Positions 34,547 to 41,752 of a DNA stretch of 64,000 nucleotides are shown here, one piece after another (position 1 is the first letter of the stretch; each line of letters starts with the position of its first letter). Source of the stretch: an uncultured Bacteroidales bacterium (lineage in GTDB: Bacteria; Bacteroidota; Bacteroidia; Bacteroidales; P3); the NCBI GenBank assembly GCA_900316055.1, contig ONBK01000007.1:29143-93142 (forward strand), read 5' to 3'. A program made the position numbers and the translations under genes. Under the pieces are notes generated by a model. That model was not told where the DNA came from and made no database searches. It worked only from the letters and a program-made list of their open reading frames with translations.

Positions 34547-34629
34547 AACTCTTACTCAACTCTTACTCTTCTCTTACTCCTCCCTTACCCACCTCTTACT
34601 TGGGTAGGAGAATATAAAGAGAAGAGTAT
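34547..34629. repeat. Period-11 inverted array element, copy 2
   Basis: Five 11-bp units at 34547, 34558, 34569, 34580 and 34591 (AACTCTTACTC type), then the opposite arm 34602-34629 containing GGGTAGGAG and AGAGAAGAGTA. Unit sequence differs from copies 1 and 3, but period, unit number, inverted arm and position between terminator and promoter are the same. Confidence 0.75.
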
Positions 34630-34793
34630 GCTGATAGGTGTTTGTTTTCAGAGGGTAAGGGTTTCTATGGGACAGTTTTTTAAATAAATGTTAAAAGGCA
34701 CTAGTTGGGCACTAGTTGATGTTAAGCTGATGGTAAAAGGAGGGTTGAAAAAACTGTTTGGGAGATTTATTTTGCTAGTTTGATTTTTATTCG

Positions 34794-34801
34794 TATTTTT
34801 G
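34794..34801 (+). promoter_or_regulatory. -33/-7 promoter for structured RNA / lipoprotein gene
   Basis: TATTTTTG then CA, with TTTG at 34771-34774 nineteen bases upstream. The transcript should start near 34807. Confidence 0.7.
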
Positions 34802-34806
34802 CAGTC

Positions 34807-35060
34807 GCTTTCGAGAGCGAAAGCTGTAAGCAAGAAAAGCATTGCAATACTGTCCTTTGATAGAAATTTTGGCAGAATTCAAGAAGGAGGATCGAGCATT
34901 TGCTTTCGCTTGATGTGTATGCTATATTTCCATGAGCATACCTCCAGGCGTGAGATATGTTCCTTAGACCCCGTTCCTTCAAAGGTTTGCCAAAGCCTCT
35001 ATCAAAACGGACATGAGCACATAACCTCATGCCTTTTCTTATTGTTAAAGAATAATTTTT
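34807..35060 (+). ncRNA. Candidate structured RNA or long 5' leader
   Basis: About 280 nt between promoter and the next start codon hold no credible coding frame but strong pairing. There is a 5' hairpin (34807-34813 with 34818-34824). A long interrupted stem pairs 34851-34855 with 35009-35013, 34856-34864 with 34998-35006, and 34868-34874 with 34988-34994. An outer stem pairs 34832-34842 with 35029-35040. Inside are two hairpins (34891-34897 with 34908-34914; 34917-34923 with 34935-34941) enclosed by GGAGG 34886-34890 and CCTCC 34941-34945. It does not show the conserved motifs I know for RNase P, tmRNA, SRP RNA or 6S RNA. It could be independent or a cis-leader of the lipoprotein gene at 35092. 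Confidence 0.5.
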
Positions 35061-35091
35061 CCGTTGGAGGGTCGGAGAATTCATATTGACG

Positions 35092-36165
35092 ATGAGAAAA
35101 GTATTATGCATCGCGTTGGCTGCTTTATTACTTTCCGCGTGTGGTTCTACCAAGAGCGAAGATGAAAGCAATGTACGTTGGCCTGATTTTCTTCGGGATT
35201 GGGCTGCTGATTATGAAATTAACGATGAACAGCGGTTGTCTCTTATGGATTTAGTGGACTCTGTGTATTGCTTCTTTGAGGACAGCACATTATCTGCCGA
35301 CGATTATTCTGACCAGATATGTAGAATGTTAGCCCGTATAGCAGGGGTTATTGCAAACGATTCGGTGTTTGAATTCACTTTGATGATGCGGGCGACTGCG
35401 GCAAATTTTTGGGGATATGCCGTGAAGGACAATCGATTTTTTCAATGTGATTGCTCTGGAGAATCTTTGGGGCGTATTGTGGAATGGCAAACTGTCAGCA
35501 CGGATGATGTCGAGCTAATGTGCTATACTATCATGCCTATTTCTTGGCGAACTCCGTGGCATTTTGCCAATGTGCTCCTAACTATCGGAAAGGATGATAA
35601 AGAACCCTATGCCAGCCTTGTGGTTACCAATTACGAGGATTATCATATGGACAGCATTCGCGTGGCTTTCATTGATAAACACAACATAATTCTCGATATT
35701 CTATACGAGGAAGATGTGTGGGTTGACTCAACAAATGCGAAAGATGGTATTAAAACGTTGCTTATTCCATATGATTATTTGATGCAAGCACTGTCGCATT
35801 GCATGTCTGTGGTTGTTACTTACCAGACCCCTCAGGAATTGTTTACAATGCGTGGTGTTCCGGCAGCAGGATTTGATGTACAGATAAATGATTGTCCTCG
35901 ACTAAAATCAGCATTGGAAAAAACAATTGCCAAAGGTAATCCCTTTTCTACAGTAACAGACGAAATAATAAATGGAATCGGACAACCGATTAAACGGGTG
36001 GAAAACAAGACAACTGGCGAGGTATTTGATTTTGACGGGGACGAATCAACATGGTATCTTGACACAGCCTGGTCAGAGGATTTCGGAGCATATTATCTAC
36101 ATTACACAAAAAAAAAGATGAATCCAACGACACCCAAAAATTCACCTTTAGTGAAGACGATGTAA
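35092..36165 (+). CDS. Unknown lipoprotein, paralogue of the 52907 gene; possible -1 frameshift product
   Basis: A 357-residue lipoprotein (LLLSACGS lipobox; ATG 35092 preferred over TTG 35086). It is clearly related to the protein at 52907-53764: both share a RWP-F--DWA-D start, DSVY-F-EDST, ICRM, MMRATA-NFWGY--KD-RFF-CDCSGE and a conserved VDSTN. No known domain recognised. The gene is AT-rich. Near the 3' end, after nine As (36108-36116), the zero frame ends in a short tail, NPTTPKNSPLVKTM. The -1 frame continues 40 charged residues to a stop at 36234-36236. The run contains the classic A AAA AAG slippery heptamer in phase (36111-36117). Confidence 0.72.
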   Translation: MRKVLCIALAALLLSACGSTKSEDESNVRWPDFLRDWAADYEINDEQRLSLMDLVDSVYCFFEDSTLSADDYSDQICRMLARIAGVIANDSVFEFTLMMRATAANFWGYAVKDNRFFQCDCSGESLGRIVEWQTVSTDDVELMCYTIMPISWRTPWHFANVLLTIGKDDKEPYASLVVTNYEDYHMDSIRVAFIDKHNIILDILYEEDVWVDSTNAKDGIKTLLIPYDYLMQALSHCMSVVVTYQTPQELFTMRGVPAAGFDVQINDCPRLKSALEKTIAKGNPFSTVTDEIINGIGQPIKRVENKTTGEVFDFDGDESTWYLDTAWSEDFGAYYLHYTKKKMNPTTPKNSPLVKTM

Positions 36166-36236
36166 GACAAAGGTATGCCGAATCTGACAGAAAGGCACAA
36201 GATGCTGGACGCAAAGTTAGTAAGATGATGAAATAG
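36108..36236 (+). promoter_or_regulatory. Putative -1 frameshift site and frame-shifted extension
   Basis: Slippery A AAA AAG at 36111-36117 in the zero frame; the -1 frame reads KDESNDTQKFTFSEDDVRQR and onward to TAG 36234. Either programmed slippage, phase variation of the A run, or a one-base sequence error. Confidence 0.45.
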
Positions 36237-36258
36237 ATGAAAATCAAAAAAAATTTAT

Positions 36259-36840
36259 ATGAGAGTCAAAAAACATTTCTTGGCAGTATCTGTTATCATG
36301 ACAGTATGTTTGCAAGTGTCTAATGCACAAAATGTGTTTCAAGGCACGACTTATCAACCAGTTTCTACAGACTATTCAACACTTCGAAGAAGTTTTGAAC
36401 GGCAAGAAAATCGGAGTACTCAAGCGTACCAAAAATATTCTGAACTGGCCCAACTTATAGGTGAGAAAAGACAGAAAATTAGTAATGATAGAGAAACTCT
36501 GATTTGGTTTGAGGAAAATATCAACTCAATGCTAAAGAATGTCAAATCATCACTTGATGTGGGAGATTACTCGACTGCATATAACCGTGCGACAGAATAT
36601 ATGGGAGAAATATATTCTAATACGGAATTGTCTTGTAGAATTCGCACATATGAAGAGTACGTTTCTGTTGTGGAATCAATACATAATAGAACAGACTTGA
36701 CTTATCAACAGAAGCAAGAATGGTTTGCCAAGTACAGCTATCGTTTTGTTCCCATGCGCAATCAAGAAGGGAAAGTAATTGGTGCCAAGCGTTGGGTAGA
36801 AATTGGGGGACCGAATAATACACCTGTGATAATACCATGA
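36259..36840 (+). CDS. Secreted helical protein of unknown function
   Basis: A 193-residue exported protein (signal peptide MRVKKHFLAVSVIMTVCLQV, cleaved after SNAQ). The mature part is mostly charged helix (SFERQENRSTQAYQKYSELA, KISNDRETLIWFEENINSML), perhaps coiled coil, with a compact C terminus GAKRWVEIGGPNNTPVIIP. AT-rich like its neighbours. No family recognised. It lies between the frameshift lipoprotein and the zinc-finger lipoprotein in one probable operon. Confidence 0.65.
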   Translation: MRVKKHFLAVSVIMTVCLQVSNAQNVFQGTTYQPVSTDYSTLRRSFERQENRSTQAYQKYSELAQLIGEKRQKISNDRETLIWFEENINSMLKNVKSSLDVGDYSTAYNRATEYMGEIYSNTELSCRIRTYEEYVSVVESIHNRTDLTYQQKQEWFAKYSYRFVPMRNQEGKVIGAKRWVEIGGPNNTPVIIP

Positions 36841-36841
36841 C

Positions 36842-37336
36842 ATGGAAAATAATAAAAGAAATATAAATAAAATGACAAAAAAAAATATCTTTTGGGGTAT
36901 ATTCTTTCTCTTGTATTCATGCACTTCCCCTATAGAGAATCACAAAGAACTGGTAACGTGTGATGAATGCAATGGAGATGGATATAGTAAGGTCAGGTGC
37001 AATGAATGCTATGGGCGTGGGTTTGTGAGTTGCTGGAGTTGCAACGGAAGCGGTGTGCAGGGTAGTTGTATATTTTGTGATGGAACTGGAGCCGAGAAAT
37101 GTAACTTTTGTAATGGTAGAGGAGGAGAACACGATCAGTTTTGGGGAAGATACGAAGAATGTTTCCATTGTTCAGGCAGAGGCTTTAATCGTTGTTTTCA
37201 TTGCAAGGGTATTGGATATAACCTTTGCCAGCAATGTGGAGGTAATAAGGTTGTTTATTGCGATGAATGCAATGGAACTGGAGAGAAAACAATTGAATGT
37301 GAAAAATGCGATGGAAAAGGAGAAGTATACGAGTAA
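36842..37336 (+). CDS. Lipoprotein with many DnaJ-type CxxCxGxG zinc-finger repeats
   Basis: A 164-residue protein; ATG at 36872 (MTKKNIFWG) is the likelier start and gives a signal peptide with lipobox FFLLYSCTS. The rest is a chain of CxxCxGxG-type units (CDECNGDGY, CNECYGRGF, CWSCNGSG, CIFCDGTG, CNFCNGRG, CFHCSGRGF, CFHCKGIGY, CDECNGTG, CEKCDGKG), the motif that binds zinc in DnaJ. There is no J domain. Such repeats outside DnaJ often mediate metal or thiol functions; on a surface lipoprotein this is unusual. Two bases separate it from the upstream gene. Confidence 0.75.
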   Translation: MENNKRNINKMTKKNIFWGIFFLLYSCTSPIENHKELVTCDECNGDGYSKVRCNECYGRGFVSCWSCNGSGVQGSCIFCDGTGAEKCNFCNGRGGEHDQFWGRYEECFHCSGRGFNRCFHCKGIGYNLCQQCGGNKVVYCDECNGTGEKTIECEKCDGKGEVYE

Positions 37337-37408
37337 AAAAATCCGTGTCGGGGAAAAACGTACTTCTGTAGTCGTATTTTTTGCTTAATTCACCGTTTTA
37401 TCCTGCCT

Positions 37409-38236
37409 TTATTTTTCGAATCTAATCATCCCTGCCAGCTGGACGAAGTAGTCGTTGCTCCAGATGTCCAGGTCGTGGGGATTCTTTAAGAACGGCTTGA
37501 CATCATTTTTGACTTGCCCCATGTCGGCGGAGGCGAGCCGTTCTTTCAGCATTTCGACAAATTGGGGTTTGTCAACCTCCATGTTGTTGAATTCCTTGAT
37601 TCTCAATTTCAGATGCTCGAAATTCAAGGGGATGCCATTGCGTACATACCATTCAAAATCGTACCAATCGCGTCCTTTGACGCGATTTTTCCATTGGCGG
37701 AACATAAGTGCATGCATTTTGCCTGCAAAGAGATTAGGCAGTGTCAGGCAGCGAGTCATAAAAGAGAAGGGTTGCAGCAGCAGTCGCTCCTCGGTATCAA
37801 ATTCAAGCGGTGGCTGGGTGTCTATCTCAATTTTTACTTTCACGCTTTTCTCCGTGCGGAAGGAGAGGTTGTAAACGTTGGTGTTGTCTTTGAGGAAGGC
37901 CGACTCCACTTTGCCAAAAGAGCGTTTGTCCTTGAGGGTAATCTCCACCTCGCGCCCCAACAGACGGCATTCATCAATAATGGCGGGGAAATATTTCTCC
38001 ATCGAAAAGGTAGGATCTTTTCGCAACAGGGTGAAATCCATATCTTCCGAGAATCGCTCCATCCCGTGGAATATCCGCAGGCAGGTGCCGCCATAGAAAG
38101 CGGCTTCAGCGAAGAAGCCTCCTCGGTACAGCCCTCCCAGCACTACTTGCTGCAAAACCTCGTAGGTGGCGTTGCGACGAGCGTTCACAGTGTCCATAGG
38201 ATAGCGTGACAGCATCTGTTCAAATATGTTATTCAT
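37409..38236 (-). CDS. abiEii: AbiEii-family nucleotidyltransferase toxin
   Basis: A 275-residue nucleotidyltransferase of the AbiEii/AbiGii toxin family. The fold signature is GGTCLRIFHGMERFSEDMDF (NTase G-G-T plus D-x-D), with the typical LFAGKMHALMFRQWKNRVKGRDWYDFEWYV segment in two parts. In characterised type IV AbiE systems the toxin modifies tRNA acceptor stems and causes growth arrest during phage infection. It overlaps the antitoxin gene by eight bases and is encoded second, as usual. Confidence 0.9.
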   Translation of the reverse strand: MNNIFEQMLSRYPMDTVNARRNATYEVLQQVVLGGLYRGGFFAEAAFYGGTCLRIFHGMERFSEDMDFTLLRKDPTFSMEKYFPAIIDECRLLGREVEITLKDKRSFGKVESAFLKDNTNVYNLSFRTEKSVKVKIEIDTQPPLEFDTEERLLLQPFSFMTRCLTLPNLFAGKMHALMFRQWKNRVKGRDWYDFEWYVRNGIPLNFEHLKLRIKEFNNMEVDKPQFVEMLKERLASADMGQVKNDVKPFLKNPHDLDIWSNDYFVQLAGMIRFEK

Positions 38237-38861
38237 TGTTTGTCAGGTGTATGAGATTGGAAATTAAATCAGATTTAATTGATGTATGTTGACGACATTG
38301 CTCCAGCAAATCTCTGTCAAATGTTTCCAGCGCATCCATTTCAAAACGCAAGTCCGATGCAAGGAATGATTCCATTTTTTTTGTGTTCGATAGATTCAGC
38401 CCTTTGGTTTTCAGCAGGAGGTCGCAAAGGGCTTTCTCCGGTGTGGCGATTAGGTAGGTATCGGAGCCTTCTTGCTCCTGCCGGATTCCGATGGGGAAAT
38501 AATCCACACCACAGTTGCGGTAGGAGAACGTCCCCAGCGGGGTGTCGAAACTGCGGCTGTGCTTGATAGTCATCGACGTTGTCTCGTACACTCGCTCAGG
38601 GATCAATCCGTAATGTCTCAGTGCCGACTGAAAACTGACATACGATGGGCCATAGAGGTGGTTGGCGATGAGGAATGGTATCTGCATCGCCCCATCTTCG
38701 GAGCTGCGCACATAGAGGCCGCGCTTCATCCGGATGATGCGTTTTTCTTGCTCCAGGTACCTTGCTTTGTCGCAAATCTGACGGGTGTCGGGATACAAAG
38801 TCGATAGTATCGCTGGTGTGAATGGAATGTTACCCAGTTGATTTAGAGTGTCTTTCTTCAT
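38229..38861 (-). CDS. abiEi: AbiEi-family antitoxin/transcriptional regulator
   Basis: A 210-residue AbiEi antitoxin with an N-terminal winged-helix region (IPFTPAILSTLYP, then YLEQEKRIIRMKRGLYV) and the C-terminal AbiEi domain (YGPSYVSFQSALRHYGLIPE, IATPEKALCDLLL). Known relatives bind inverted repeats upstream and repress their own operon. A matching inverted repeat lies just upstream (38902-38936). Translationally coupled to the toxin. Confidence 0.88.
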   Translation of the reverse strand: MKKDTLNQLGNIPFTPAILSTLYPDTRQICDKARYLEQEKRIIRMKRGLYVRSSEDGAMQIPFLIANHLYGPSYVSFQSALRHYGLIPERVYETTSMTIKHSRSFDTPLGTFSYRNCGVDYFPIGIRQEQEGSDTYLIATPEKALCDLLLKTKGLNLSNTKKMESFLASDLRFEMDALETFDRDLLEQCRQHTSIKSDLISNLIHLTNNE

Positions 38862-38884
38862 AGGTCCATCTGTTTCTCAAAATG

Positions 38885-38892
38885 CAAATATA
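38885..38892 (-). promoter_or_regulatory. -7 promoter element for abiE operon
   Basis: Minus-strand TATATTTG followed by CA, about 24 bp before the ATG at 38861. Confidence 0.7.
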
Positions 38893-38936
38893 CAAATTTT
38901 TGTACAGTTAAACGATTTTTTTTCGTTTTTCTGTAC
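38891..38936. promoter_or_regulatory. Candidate AbiEi operator
   Basis: GTACAG-tt-AAACG (38902-38914) is mirrored by CGTTT-tt-CTGTAC (38924-38936); next to it TACAAA-tt-TTTGTA (38891-38904) is a second palindrome. Both lie across the expected -33 region of the abiE promoter, fitting autorepression. Confidence 0.6.
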
Positions 38937-38977
38937 GAAATTCCACGTTTTGGGTAGAAGCTTGTGTTTTTTTCTCA

Positions 38978-39010
38978 TTTTTCAATTTTCAATTATCAAT
39001 TTTCAATTTT
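38978..39010. repeat. Period-7 array
   Basis: TCAATTT, TCAATTA, TCAATTT, TCAATTT at 7 bp steps immediately upstream of the mce promoter. Confidence 0.65.
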
Positions 39011-39015
39011 TTTCG

Positions 39016-39023
39016 TATCTTTG
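39016..39023 (+). promoter_or_regulatory. -7 promoter element for mce-mmdA operon
   Basis: TATCTTTG then CA, about 85 bp before the mce ATG; the leader is AT-rich. Confidence 0.7.
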
Positions 39024-39108
39024 CACTTTCAAAGCATTGTGCTTTGGAGTGTAAGAAATTAAGTATTAAATATTAAGAATTAATTAATAATATAAATATA
39101 TAAAAATT

Positions 39109-39516
39109 ATGACACCTTCACACATTGAACACATCGGCATTGCTGTGACCAACCTCGACGAGGCTATCCGCTACTGGGAGGACGTTATGGGTCTGAAATG
39201 CTATGCCATCGAAGAAGTTAAGGACCAGAAAGTGAAGACCGCTTTCTTCCGCTGCGGTGACGTGAAAATCGAGCTCCTCGAGCCCACCTGTCCCGAGAGC
39301 ACCATCGCCGCTTTCATCGAGAAGAACGGCGGCAAGGGTGGCATGCACCACATCGCTTTTGCTATGGAGAACACCGATCAGGCCCTCAACGAGGCCAAGG
39401 AGAAGGGTGTGCGCCTCATCGACCAGCAAAGCCGCGGCGGCGCCGAAGGCCTTCACATCGGTTTCCTGCACCCCAAATCGACCTTGGGTGTTCTCACCGA
39501 GTTTTGCTGCAAATAA
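39109..39516 (+). CDS. mce: Methylmalonyl-CoA epimerase
   Basis: A 135-residue glyoxalase/VOC-fold enzyme interconverting (R)- and (S)-methylmalonyl-CoA. Metal ligands are seen in HIEHIGIAV, VKIELLEPT, MHHIAFA and LGVLTEF. It opens the operon for converting succinate-derived methylmalonyl-CoA to propionyl-CoA. Methylmalonyl-CoA mutase is not in the window. Confidence 0.94.
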   Translation: MTPSHIEHIGIAVTNLDEAIRYWEDVMGLKCYAIEEVKDQKVKTAFFRCGDVKIELLEPTCPESTIAAFIEKNGGKGGMHHIAFAMENTDQALNEAKEKGVRLIDQQSRGGAEGLHIGFLHPKSTLGVLTEFCCK

Positions 39517-39519
39517 ACA

Positions 39520-39550
39520 AACCTTAAACCGTAAACATTAAACCAAAGTA
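39520..39550. repeat. Period-7 array between mce and mmdA
   Basis: AACCTTA, AACCGTA, AACATTA, AACCAAA at 7 bp steps fill the 38-bp spacer. Confidence 0.6.
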
Positions 39551-39554
39551 TATT

Positions 39555-41114
39555 ATGGCTTTTGAACAGAAGATAAAAGAGCTGCTGGACAAGCGTGGCG
39601 AGGCCCGCTTGGGTGGTGGCCAGAAAGGTATCGACAAACAGCACGAGCAGGGCAAGCTCACCGCCCGTGAGCGTATCGCCCTGCTGCTCGACGAGGGTTC
39701 GTTTGAGGAATTCGACATGTTTGTCACCCATCGTTGCACCAATTTCGACATGCAGAAGAAGTCATACCTCGGCGACGGCGTGGTGACTGGCTACGGTACC
39801 ATCAACGGCCGCATGGTGTATGTTTTCGCACAGGACTTTACCGTCCTCGGCGGCTCGCTGAGTGAGACGATGGCTCTGAAGATCTGTAAGGTGATGGACC
39901 AGGCCATGAAGGTCGGTGCTCCCGTCATCGGACTGAACGACTCCGGCGGAGCCCGCATCCAGGAGGGTATCAACGCCCTGGCTGGCTATGCCGAGATTTT
40001 CGAGCGTAATATCCTGGCCAGCGGTGTGGTGCCGCAGATTAGCGCCATCTTTGGCCCCTGTGCCGGTGGCTCTGTCTACAGCCCTGCTCTGACCGACTTC
40101 ATCTTTATGTCCAAGGAGAACAGCTACATGTTCCTCACCGGTCCGAAGGTGGTGAAAACCGTCACGGGCGAGGATGTCACCGTCGACAAACTCGGCGGCG
40201 CTATGGTGCATGCCACCAAGAGCGGCGTGGCCCACTTTGTCGGCGAGACCGAGGAGAGCACTATCAACACTATCCGCGAGTTGGTGGGCTACATTCCCAG
40301 CAACAACTTCGAGGAGGCTCCTATGGTGGCCACCGGCGACCCCATCGACCGTCTGGAGGACACCCTCAACAGCATCATCCCCGAGAATCCCAACGAGGCC
40401 TACGATGTGAAGGATGTGATTCACGCCATCGTTGACGATGGACAGTTCCTTGAGGTACATGAGAATTTCGCCAAGAACCTCGTGGTCGGCTTTGCTCACA
40501 TGGGCGGCATGAGCGTGGGTATCGTTGCCAACCAGCCCAAGGCTATGGCCGGCGTGCTCGATTGCAACAGTTCGCGCAAGGGGGCGCGTTTCGTGCGCTT
40601 CTGTGACGCTTTCAATATCCCGCTGGTGACGCTGGTCGACGTGCCCGGCTTCCTGCCTGGTACGGGCCAGGAGTACAACGGCGTCATCAACCACGGTGCC
40701 AAGTTCCTCTTCGCCTACGGCGAGGCCACGGTGCCCAAGGTGACCGTCACCCTTCGCAAGAGCTACGGCGGTGCCCACATCGTGATGAGTTGCAAGCAAC
40801 TGCGTTCGGACATCAATTACGCTTGGCCTACAGCTCAGATTGCTGTTATGGGTGCCAGCGGTGCCACGGAGGTGCTTCACGGCCGTGCCCTGAAGGAAAT
40901 CACCGATGCAGAGGAGAAGGCCAAATTCATCGCCGAGAAGGAGAAGGAGTACAACGACCTCTTCGCCAACCCCTACAATGCGGCCAAGTACGGTTATATC
41001 GACGATGTCATCGAGCCGCGTAACACCCGTTTCCGCGTCATCCGTGCCCTCCAGGCCCTGCAGACCAAGAAGGACTCCCTGCCGATGAAGAAGCATTGCA
41101 ATTTGCCGTTGTAA
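39555..41114 (+). CDS. mmdA: Methylmalonyl-CoA decarboxylase alpha subunit (carboxyltransferase)
   Basis: A 519-residue crotonase-fold carboxyltransferase. Both oxyanion regions are present: [20 protein letters not shown] in the N half and [19 protein letters not shown] in the C half, with [19 protein letters not shown] between. It moves CO2 from methylmalonyl-CoA to the biotin carrier encoded downstream. The neighbours oadG, biotin carrier and oadB mark it as the sodium-pumping decarboxylase rather than propionyl-CoA carboxylase. Confidence 0.93.
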   Translation: MAFEQKIKELLDKRGEARLGGGQKGIDKQHEQGKLTARERIALLLDEGSFEEFDMFVTHRCTNFDMQKKSYLGDGVVTGYGTINGRMVYVFAQDFTVLGGSLSETMALKICKVMDQAMKVGAPVIGLNDSGGARIQEGINALAGYAEIFERNILASGVVPQISAIFGPCAGGSVYSPALTDFIFMSKENSYMFLTGPKVVKTVTGEDVTVDKLGGAMVHATKSGVAHFVGETEESTINTIRELVGYIPSNNFEEAPMVATGDPIDRLEDTLNSIIPENPNEAYDVKDVIHAIVDDGQFLEVHENFAKNLVVGFAHMGGMSVGIVANQPKAMAGVLDCNSSRKGARFVRFCDAFNIPLVTLVDVPGFLPGTGQEYNGVINHGAKFLFAYGEATVPKVTVTLRKSYGGAHIVMSCKQLRSDINYAWPTAQIAVMGASGATEVLHGRALKEITDAEEKAKFIAEKEKEYNDLFANPYNAAKYGYIDDVIEPRNTRFRVIRALQALQTKKDSLPMKKHCNLPL

Positions 41115-41121
41115 GATTAAT

Positions 41122-41224
41122 AAAGTTTAAAGTTTAAGGTTTAAAGTTTAAAGTTTAACGTTTAAAGAAAGCTGCCGCGTCAGCTTTAAAACCTCTTAAA
41201 CCTTTTAAACCCTTTAAACAAAAG
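41122..41224. repeat. Period-7 inverted array between mmdA and Cys-rich lipoprotein
   Basis: Left arm of six GTTTAA-type units at 7 bp steps, centre hairpin AAAGCTG-CCGCGT-CAGCTTT (41168-41187), right arm of TTAAACC units. Very like the 23032 element; may terminate or process the operon transcript. Confidence 0.8.
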
Positions 41225-41265
41225 AAAATAGTTATTAACCAATTTAATAAAAAAACATCAAAAAA

Positions 41266-41631
41266 ATGAAGAAAGTTCTTTTCACCGCTTTTGCCGCTAT
41301 GGCATTTGCTTTCACGATGACCGCTTGCAGCGGTAACAATGGTACCAACGACAGCGCTGTCGACACCACCAAACAGGCTGTTGCAGCTGAGGAAGAGCAG
41401 CACTGCTGCCACGAGGCCGACACCGCCAATTGCTGCCAAAAAGTTGAAGGCGAAGCCTGCGAGCACAAGTGCGACAAAGCTTGCGACCACAAGTGCGACA
41501 AAGCCGAGGGCAAAGAGTGCTGCAAGAAGGCTGAAGGCAAAGAGTGCGAGCACAAATGCGCCAAAACTGAAGGCAAAGAGTGCTGCAAGAAAGCTGAAGG
41601 CAAAGAGTGCGAGCACAAGTGCCAGAAGTAA
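41266..41631 (+). CDS. Cys/His/Lys-rich repeat lipoprotein
   Basis: A 121-residue protein with signal peptide and lipobox (TMTACSG). From about residue 42 it is built of imperfect repeats of EGKECCKKA and EGKECEHKC type, with HCCHE, CEHKCDK and CDHKCDK variants: close to one residue in four is Cys or His. The composition suggests soft-metal binding (copper, zinc) or thiol chemistry at the envelope. It lies inside the decarboxylase operon, between mmdA and oadG. No family recognised. Confidence 0.75.
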   Translation: MKKVLFTAFAAMAFAFTMTACSGNNGTNDSAVDTTKQAVAAEEEQHCCHEADTANCCQKVEGEACEHKCDKACDHKCDKAEGKECCKKAEGKECEHKCAKTEGKECCKKAEGKECEHKCQK

Positions 41632-41633
41632 AT

Positions 41634-41722
41634 GGTTAGTGGTTATGGGTTATTGGTTATAGAGTGTGTCTAACAATGAATATGACATGTTCAATAACCA
41701 ATAACCAATAACCGATAACCCA
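41634..41722. repeat. Period-7 inverted array between lipoprotein and oadG
   Basis: GGTTAGT, GGTTATG, GGTTATT, GGTTATA, a 34-nt centre, then AATAACC units and GATAACC: clear arm, centre, inverted arm at 7 bp steps. Confidence 0.8.
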
Positions 41723-41752
41723 TTTTTTGATGTTTACAATTAAAAAAGAACA

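Noticed and set aside
34807-35060. tmRNA, RNase P RNA, SRP RNA or 6S RNA
   Set aside because: The diagnostic conserved sequences of these RNAs, as far as I can recall them, are absent.
37053-37388. A 111-codon frame overlapping the zinc-finger lipoprotein
   Set aside because: Out-of-frame reading of the CxxCxGxG repeats, with no start context.
39762-41096. A 444-codon frame opposite mmdA
   Set aside because: Shadow frame; mmdA is conserved over its whole length.
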